Shown piece after piece: positions 14,215-18,971 of a stretch of DNA of 18,971 bases. Position 1 is the stretch's first letter; every line of letters starts with the position of its first letter. The notes under the pieces are model-generated. The model was not told where the DNA came from. It searched no databases and saw nothing but the letters and a program-made list of their open reading frames with translations. The stretch comes from Acidobacteriota bacterium (GTDB taxonomy: Bacteria > Acidobacteriota > Thermoanaerobaculia > Gp7-AA8): positions 1 to 18,971 of the forward strand of contig QHVX01000016.1 of NCBI GenBank assembly GCA_003222375.1, given 5' to 3'. Position numbers and translations under genes: made by a program.

Positions 14215-14837
14215 CAGCGAAGCCTCGCTCGCATGTCGGCCGGAACATCGTTGATCGTGGCGTGCTGACTCAACTGCAGCGCGCGGATGTACGCGATGAT
14301 TGCCCAGCGATCGCTCACCGGCACCTGCGCGGAATACGACGGCATCGCGCCGAAGCCGTTCGTGATGACGTCGAAGAAGTGGCCGTTCTTCGCCGCCCGC
14401 AGAATGTCGCTGTGATACGACGGGGGACGGCGATAGCCGCGCGATGGGATCATTCCGTTGCCGTCGCCAACCTTGCCGTGACACTCCGAGCAGAAAATGT
14501 TGAATCGCTCTTCGCCGCGGTTCATCACGTCGATCGTGATCGGGAACGGGAAGGCGTCGCCATCCTGTCCGTTGATCTTTCCGGTTGCCAGGTAGCCGAC
14601 CGTCGACGCTTCGCCGCGGGCAACCGTTCCGGGAATGCGCGGACGCGCGGACATGCCGTCGGCGAAAAAGTCGCTCGGCTCGAGGGGATCGTATTTCGGT
14701 TGCACCGCCATCCTCTGACGGCAAGTCAGAAGGCAGAAGGCAAAAGGCAGAAGTAACGCAACACGCCTCGTCCTTCTGCCTTCTGCCTTCTGCCTTCTGC
14801 CTTCTGCCTCCTGCCTTCTGCCTTTACCAGGGGACAT
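14214..14837 (-). CDS. actE: Alternative complex III subunit ActE, lipoprotein monoheme cytochrome c
   Basis: The 207-aa product is the small cytochrome c subunit of ACIII and relays electrons towards the oxidase. Family sequence begins at QPKYDPLEPSDFFADGMSAR and continues to the heme site FCSECHGKVGDGNGMI (C116, C119, H120), GYRRPPSYHSDILRAAKNGH, FFDVITNGFGAMPSY with likely axial M165, and WAIIAYIRALQLSQHATIND. The start at 14837 is supported by GGGAGG (14849-14844) 6 nt upstream. The first 39 residues form a lipoprotein signal: a basic n-region GRRQEAEGRRQKAEGRRTRR, a hydrophobic core VALLLPFAFCLL, and a lipobox-like LLTC with C39 (Thr at -1 is unusual). Both parts are translated from heptad-repeat arrays. 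The gene overlaps actD by 14 bp and actF by 1 bp. A start at the internal ATG encoding MAVQPKYDP would lose the anchor. Confidence 0.93.
   Translation of the reverse strand: MSPGKGRRQEAEGRRQKAEGRRTRRVALLLPFAFCLLTCRQRMAVQPKYDPLEPSDFFADGMSARPRIPGTVARGEASTVGYLATGKINGQDGDAFPFPITIDVMNRGEERFNIFCSECHGKVGDGNGMIPSRGYRRPPSYHSDILRAAKNGHFFDVITNGFGAMPSYSAQVPVSDRWAIIAYIRALQLSQHATINDVPADMRARLR
14726..14823. repeat. Inverted heptanucleotide repeat arrays inside the 5' end of actE
   Basis: The left array (14726-14753) reads GCAGAAGGCAGAAG-type units with one variant (GCAAAAG). The right array (14771-14823) has about seven CTTCTGC units with one C substitution near 14809-14811. The arms are complementary around a loop of about 17 nt (14754-14770). 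On the coding (minus) strand the right array is read first and encodes the polar GRRQKAE heptapeptide; the left array encodes the hydrophobic LLPFAFCLL. Confidence 0.92.
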
Positions 14838-15372
14838 CGGTGACCTCCCGCGGATCGAGCGTCTCCAGAAAATCCCATGTCTTGTCGAGATCGAACTTCG
14901 GGTCGCGCCCCTGGATCACCAGAAAGAATTTGTCGCGCGACGCCTGATCGAATCGCGGCACGTTGAAGACCGGGTGATACGGCATGGGCAGGCCGTTGAG
15001 GGCCAGCATGCCGAAGACCGCCCCAAACGCCGCCAGCAAGACCGCGCATTCGAATGTGACCGGAATCCACGCCGGCCAACTGTTGAAAGGCTTTCCGCCG
15101 ATGTTGAGCGGATAGCTGATGGCGTTGGCGTACCAGCACATGAAGAACCCGCCCAGGCCGCCGAGGATGCCGCCGCCTAACACGATCATCGGGAGCTTGG
15201 TGTGATGCATTCCGACCGCTTCATGCAAACCGTGAATCGGAAACGGCGAGAAGGCATCCATCTGCGTATAGCCGGCGTCGCGCGCCGCTTCGGCCGCGCG
15301 GACGAGCTCCTCCGGGCCGGCAAATTCGGCGATCACGCCGTATGTCCCTTCGATGACTCTTCCAATCGCCAT
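14824..15372 (-). CDS. actD: Alternative complex III subunit ActD (DUF3341)
   Basis: The 182-aa DUF3341 protein is the ActD subunit of ACIII. It has a soluble N-terminal part (GTYGVIAEFAGPEELVRAAE and AARDAGYTQMDAFSPFPIHG), then two membrane helices (PMIVLGGGILGGLGGFFMCW and FECAVLLAAFGAVFGMLAL) separated by NIGGKPFNSWPAWIPVT, and a C-terminal soluble part (YHPVFNVPRFDQASRDKFFL). ActD has no cofactor and is thought to have a structural role. The ATG overlaps the actC stop by 1 nt (TGATG), and its TAA lies within the start region of actE. Length is normal and no gap is seen. Confidence 0.94.
   Translation of the reverse strand: MAIGRVIEGTYGVIAEFAGPEELVRAAEAARDAGYTQMDAFSPFPIHGLHEAVGMHHTKLPMIVLGGGILGGLGGFFMCWYANAISYPLNIGGKPFNSWPAWIPVTFECAVLLAAFGAVFGMLALNGLPMPYHPVFNVPRFDQASRDKFFLVIQGRDPKFDLDKTWDFLETLDPREVTDVPW
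14844..14849 (-). promoter_or_regulatory. Shine-Dalgarno for actE
   Basis: GGGAGG on the minus strand lies 6 nt before the ATG at 14837, inside the end of actD. It supports the long actE form that translates the repeat arrays. Confidence 0.7.
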
Positions 15373-16811
15373 CAGATCGCCTTCTCCACCGTCGGCTCAT
15401 CGGCGATCGGATGCGCTTCCGGAACCAGCGTGCGCATCTCGAAGATCGAGATCATGGGCAGGAAACGCACAAACAGGAACAGCAGGAACAGGAACAGGCC
15501 GATCGAACCGATGAACATCGACCAGTCCCAACGCGTGCCGTGATACATGCCCCACGACGAGGGAAGAAAGTCGCGGTGCAGCGAGGTCGGAATGATCACG
15601 AAGCGCTCCAGCCACATGCCCACGTTGACGAATTGCGCCGTGACGAACAGCCAGAACGCACTGGTGCGGAGCCGTTTGAACCACATCAGCTGCGGCGCAA
15701 GTCCGTTGCAGATGATCAGCATCGCGAACATCTTCCAGTACGGCCCGGTGGCGCGATTGAGGTACATGTACTTCTCGAAGACGTTGCCGCTGTAGAAGGC
15801 GAAGAACGCTTCCATGCAGTACGAATAGAAAACGATCATCCCGGTCGCCAGCATCACCTTGCCCATGTTCTCGAGATGCTTGATGGTGATGAAATCTTCG
15901 AGCTTGAAGATTTTCCGGAACGGGATCGCCAGCGTCAGCACCATCGCGAAGCCGGCATAGACCGCGCCCGCGACGAAGTAAGGCGGGAAGAATGTCGAGT
16001 GCCAGCCCGGCAGTTGTGCGACCGCGAAGTCGAAGCTGACGACCGTGTGCACCGAGAGCACCAGAGGCGTTGAGAGTCCCGCCAGGAGCAAATACGCGCT
16101 CTCGTAGCGATACCAGTGCTTCGCCGATCCGCGCCAGCCGAGGGCCAGCATGCCGTAGATCTTGCGGCCGAAAAAGCTGTTGGCTCGGTCGCGCAGCGTC
16201 GCGAGATCAGGAATGAGTCCGGTGTACCAGAACAGGAACGACACCGTTGCGTAAGTCGACACCGCGAACACATCCCAGATCAGGGGGCTCCGGAACTGCG
16301 GCCACAGCGTCATCGTGTTCGGGTATGGGAACAGCCAGAAGTCGTACCACGGACGGCCGGTGTGCAAGGCGGGATACAAGCCTGCGGATGCGACCGCGAA
16401 GAGCGTCATCGCTTCCGCGAACCGGTTGATCGACGTGCGCCACTCCTGCCGCAGCAGCAGCAGAATTGCGGAGATCAGCGTGCCGGCATGGCCGATGCCG
16501 ATCCACCAGACGAAGTTGAGAATGTCGAAGCCCCAGGCCACCGGATGATTGATGCCCCAGATCCCGACGCCGACGATGATGAGCTGGCCGATGGCGGCGA
16601 GCAGCACCAGAAAAAGGATCGTCGACAACCCCATGCCGACGTACCAGATGAGCGGCATCTTTCGCCGCAGAACGATCGAGCTGATGTGATCGGTGATTGA
16701 GGAATACGTGTGCCCCGGCTCGAGCACCGGCTGCGGGATGAACCGCGCAGGAATTTTCAGCTCCTGCGTGACAGGGCGGACTTCGTGGATGGGGACTTGT
16801 TCTGTTGCCAT
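15372..16811 (-). CDS. actC: Alternative complex III subunit ActC (NrfD-like quinol-oxidising membrane subunit)
   Basis: The 479-aa NrfD/PsrC-like membrane protein is the quinol-site subunit of ACIII and hands electrons to the ActB iron-sulfur domain. Hallmarks are VGVGIWGINHPVAWGFDILN, FVWWIGIGHAGTLISAILLL, RTSINRFAEAMTLFAVASAG, the GRPWYDFWLFPYPNTMTLWP segment, SPLIWDVFAVSTYATVS, and near the end FVNVGMWLERFVIIPTSLHR and DFLPSSWGMYHGTRWDW. Around ten membrane helices can be counted. It is complete, with no sign of the gaps seen in neighbouring genes. It is separated from actB by 103 bp with an inverted repeat array and is coupled to actD by a 1-nt overlap. Confidence 0.96.
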   Translation of the reverse strand: MATEQVPIHEVRPVTQELKIPARFIPQPVLEPGHTYSSITDHISSIVLRRKMPLIWYVGMGLSTILFLVLLAAIGQLIIVGVGIWGINHPVAWGFDILNFVWWIGIGHAGTLISAILLLLRQEWRTSINRFAEAMTLFAVASAGLYPALHTGRPWYDFWLFPYPNTMTLWPQFRSPLIWDVFAVSTYATVSFLFWYTGLIPDLATLRDRANSFFGRKIYGMLALGWRGSAKHWYRYESAYLLLAGLSTPLVLSVHTVVSFDFAVAQLPGWHSTFFPPYFVAGAVYAGFAMVLTLAIPFRKIFKLEDFITIKHLENMGKVMLATGMIVFYSYCMEAFFAFYSGNVFEKYMYLNRATGPYWKMFAMLIICNGLAPQLMWFKRLRTSAFWLFVTAQFVNVGMWLERFVIIPTSLHRDFLPSSWGMYHGTRWDWSMFIGSIGLFLFLLFLFVRFLPMISIFEMRTLVPEAHPIADEPTVEKAI

Positions 16812-16824
16812 GCTGTCTACCGAT

Positions 16825-16916
16825 GAATGCAGAACGCAGAACGCAGAATGCAGAATGTAGAAATGTTACGGTGACCCTTTCTCAATTCTTCATTCTGCGT
16901 TCTGCGTTCTGCGTTC
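16825..16916. repeat. Inverted heptanucleotide repeat arrays between actB and actC (GCAGAAC/T units)
   Basis: The left array (16825-16860) has five units of GCAGAAC or GCAGAAT; the right array (16885-16916) has the complementary GTTCTGC/ATTCTGC. The arms pair around a loop of about 24 nt. The unit differs from the GCAGAAG of the other two arrays at the last base. The right array directly abuts the actB stop codon (coding strand TGAACGCAGAACGC). Confidence 0.9.
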
Positions 16917-18971
16917 ACGATTTGATCTCCGGATTGGGATTCCTGATCACGCCCAGATAAGTCGTTCGTGGTCTGGTATTCAGCTCTGCCAGCAATGCAT
17001 AGTGCGCGGGCTCCTTCTTGAGTTTGGCGACGCGGCTGTCCGCATCGTTCATATCGCCGAACACGATCGCCTCGGTCGGACACGCTTGTTGGCAGGCGGT
17101 CGTGACTTCGCCGTCGCGTACGCGGCGATTTTCTTTTTCGGCATTGATCTTCGCCTCGTTGATGCGCTGTACACAGTAGGTGCACTTTTCCATGACGCCC
17201 CGCGACCGAACGGTGACATCGGGATTGCGCATCGGCTTGAGGGCGGGCGTGTCGTAATCGGAATAGAAGTAGAAGTTGAAGCGCCGCACTTTATACGGAC
17301 AGTTGTTCTGACAGTACTTTGTTCCAACGCAGCGGTTGTAGGTCATGTCATTGAGGCCTTCGCTGCTGTGCGAGGTCGCTTCAACGGGACACACCGGCTC
17401 GCATGGCGCGACCTCGCACTGCATGCACGGCACCGGCTGGTGGAAGACCTCGGGATTCTCGACGGCACCCCGATAGTAGCGATCGATGCGCAGCCAGTGC
17501 ATCTCGCGCTCGCGCTGCACCTGATCTTTTCCAACGATCGCGATGTTGTTCTCCGAGACGCACGCGATGACGCACCCGTTGCAGCCGGTGCAGACTGACG
17601 GATCGATCACCATTGCCCAGGCGTGTCCTTTGTAGGCGTACGGCGGATACATCGTCTCGGAATTCGGCTCCTCGCCTTCCACGATCGCGCGTGGATTCTT
17701 CTGATATTCCTCGAACGTACCGGCGTGAATGATCTTGCGATCGCCGCCGATGTCACTGACGTTGATGCTCTGATGCTCCTGGGTGCATGCGATCGGATAC
17801 GCAGGTTCGTTCGCGCGAACGATTTGTGCGCCGCCCCCGCCGCTGAGGGCATCCGAGAATCGAATCGGATACACATTGACGCCGACGACACGTGGATCCG
17901 GACTTTCTCCCTCGCCAATCATCTGTTCCGGCACATGCACGGAGCCGCGTTTCCTGCCACTTCCGAAATGCAACGTCGCCGCGCCGTCGGGATGACCCGG
18001 AATCACCCACAGCGGCACGCGCAGACTTTCTCCGCGATATTTCAGATCGACGAGGATGGTGTGCCGCTCGTTGACGAGGGCTTCGCGTTCCTTGTCGTCG
18101 TAGTCCATGTCGCGGGCGGTTTTCGGGCTGACGAGAAGCACGTTGTCCCACGTGATCTTGGTCTGCGGTTTCGGGAGCTCTTGCAGCCAACCGTTGTTCG
18201 CAAAACGCCCGTCGTAGATTGTCGGATCGGGCTTGAGACTCAACTCGATGGGTGCCGCGTGCCGCGGGCCGGGTGCCGGAACGTTCATGGACGCACTCGC
18301 AGAGCGGGGCGGCAACGCCGAGCCGGCGATCACGCCGTCATTGAGCCACTGCCGCCAGGCCTGCTCGAAGTTCGCGCCGCCTTTGGAAGCCCAATTGCGG
18401 CGGACTTGATCGTAAGGAGAGACATCGAGGCCGCCGATCAGTGCGCCCAGGATCTCGTGCTGTGAGCGGCCGTTATAGAGCGGCGCGATGAGCGGCTGGA
18501 CAATCGAGATCGTTCCATCGTGCGCGCGCAAATCACTCCACGATTCGAGATAGTGGGTCTCGGGGATGTGCCAGTGCGAGAGCATCGACGTCTCGTCGTA
18601 ATAGAGACTCGAATGCACCCGGAACGGCACCTTCTTGAAGGCATTCGCGAAGTTGAAATCGGCCGGGGCGTCGAACACCGGATTGCCACCCAGGATCACG
18701 AGCGCCTTCACAGCGCCGGCGTTCATGTCGGTGACGAGCTTGCGAAGCGACTCCAGCTGATTCGTCGGCGCGACTTCGACCGGATCGGTGATGGTGATCG
18801 TCGTTCCGATGTTGCCGAGACTCTGATTGATTGCCATCGCAATCGCGTGAACCACCGGCGGCTGATCCTCGCCCGCGATGACGATGCTCGCGCCGCGGTT
18901 GGCCTGAAGATCTTTGGAAATCGCAGAGATGATTGCCGTGGGCGGCTGTCCTCCACCCAGGAGGGCGCGGG
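16915..18971 (-). CDS. actB: Alternative complex III subunit ActB, molybdopterin-like and iron-sulfur domains (partial)
   Basis: The frame is open to the right edge and gives the C-terminal 684 residues of a protein usually near 1000 aa. The first part is the ActB1 domain, a molybdopterin-oxidoreductase fold that in ACIII has no molybdenum (VKALVILGGNPVFDAPADFN, HIPETHYLESWSDLRAHDGT, DPTIYDGRFANNGWLQELPK). The C-terminal ActB2 domain holds four cysteine clusters: CTGCNGCVIAC, CMQCEVAPCEPVCP, CVGTKYCQNNCPYKVRRFNF, and CTYC with CQQACP. These bind the iron-sulfur centres that carry electrons from quinol. It ends in ELNTRPRTTYLGVIRNPNPE. The N-terminus, its signal peptide and actA lie outside the window. 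GTG 18855 is only an internal codon. A repeat array begins at the stop codon. Confidence 0.96.
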   Translation of the reverse strand, partial: RALLGGGQPPTAIISAISKDLQANRGASIVIAGEDQPPVVHAIAMAINQSLGNIGTTITITDPVEVAPTNQLESLRKLVTDMNAGAVKALVILGGNPVFDAPADFNFANAFKKVPFRVHSSLYYDETSMLSHWHIPETHYLESWSDLRAHDGTISIVQPLIAPLYNGRSQHEILGALIGGLDVSPYDQVRRNWASKGGANFEQAWRQWLNDGVIAGSALPPRSASASMNVPAPGPRHAAPIELSLKPDPTIYDGRFANNGWLQELPKPQTKITWDNVLLVSPKTARDMDYDDKEREALVNERHTILVDLKYRGESLRVPLWVIPGHPDGAATLHFGSGRKRGSVHVPEQMIGEGESPDPRVVGVNVYPIRFSDALSGGGGAQIVRANEPAYPIACTQEHQSINVSDIGGDRKIIHAGTFEEYQKNPRAIVEGEEPNSETMYPPYAYKGHAWAMVIDPSVCTGCNGCVIACVSENNIAIVGKDQVQREREMHWLRIDRYYRGAVENPEVFHQPVPCMQCEVAPCEPVCPVEATSHSSEGLNDMTYNRCVGTKYCQNNCPYKVRRFNFYFYSDYDTPALKPMRNPDVTVRSRGVMEKCTYCVQRINEAKINAEKENRRVRDGEVTTACQQACPTEAIVFGDMNDADSRVAKLKKEPAHYALLAELNTRPRTTYLGVIRNPNPEIKS

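Noticed and set aside
14726..16916. Heptad arrays considered as CRISPR
   Set aside because: The units are 7 bp, contiguous and without spacers, and they come in opposed orientation, so they are tandem repeats and not CRISPR.

Overview
This is a GC-rich bacterial window dominated by housekeeping and aerobic respiratory genes. The combination of an alternative complex III (ACIII) cluster joined to an aa3/caa3-type oxidase, abundant GTCATCCTGAGC-type palindromes and heptanucleotide repeats suggests an Acidobacteriota-like soil or environmental lineage. That assignment is an inference from gene content only. No rRNA, tRNA, CRISPR array, insertion sequence or prophage was seen.

Left part (1-5000). 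The N-terminal half of carB (minus strand, cut by the window edge) is divergent from a two-gene plus-strand unit made of an unrecognised 165-aa protein and a DUF1232/YkvA-type membrane protein. A palindromic repeat separates this unit from a convergent gene for a citrate synthase with an N-terminal helix-turn-helix domain. That gene is divergent, across only 38 bp, from an ordinary citrate synthase gene. The gap holds several ATTGAT half-sites that look like an operator.

Middle (4980-8170). Downstream of the citrate synthase, on the plus strand and tightly spaced, are a tiny hydrophobic protein, a receiver-only response regulator and a VIT/CCC1-family metal transporter. Another palindromic repeat separates them from rmlB (dTDP-glucose 4,6-dehydratase) and a SAM-dependent methyltransferase, which sit at the 3' end of the large minus-strand respiratory operon.

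Right part (8165-18971), minus strand, read right to left: actB (C-terminal part), actC, actD, actE, actF, a small conserved membrane protein, a SCO/SenC copper chaperone, coxB, coxA, coxC, coxD. Most junctions overlap by 1-14 nt. The encoded ACIII oxidises quinol and passes electrons through cytochrome c domains (ActE and the CoxB C-terminus) to the CuA/heme/CuB oxidase.

Unusual points: (1) three intra-operon sites carry inverted arrays of a 7-bp repeat, and at actE the array encodes the lipoprotein signal peptide; (2) actF and the SCO gene are frameshifted with apparent internal deletions, and coxB and coxD look short by 11-13 residues at one place each, all within this one operon; (3) six genes lack a Shine-Dalgarno sequence and instead have a -10-like hexamer 6-9 nt before the start codon, suggesting leaderless transcripts; (4) palindromic repeats supply stop codons or C-terminal tails to several genes.
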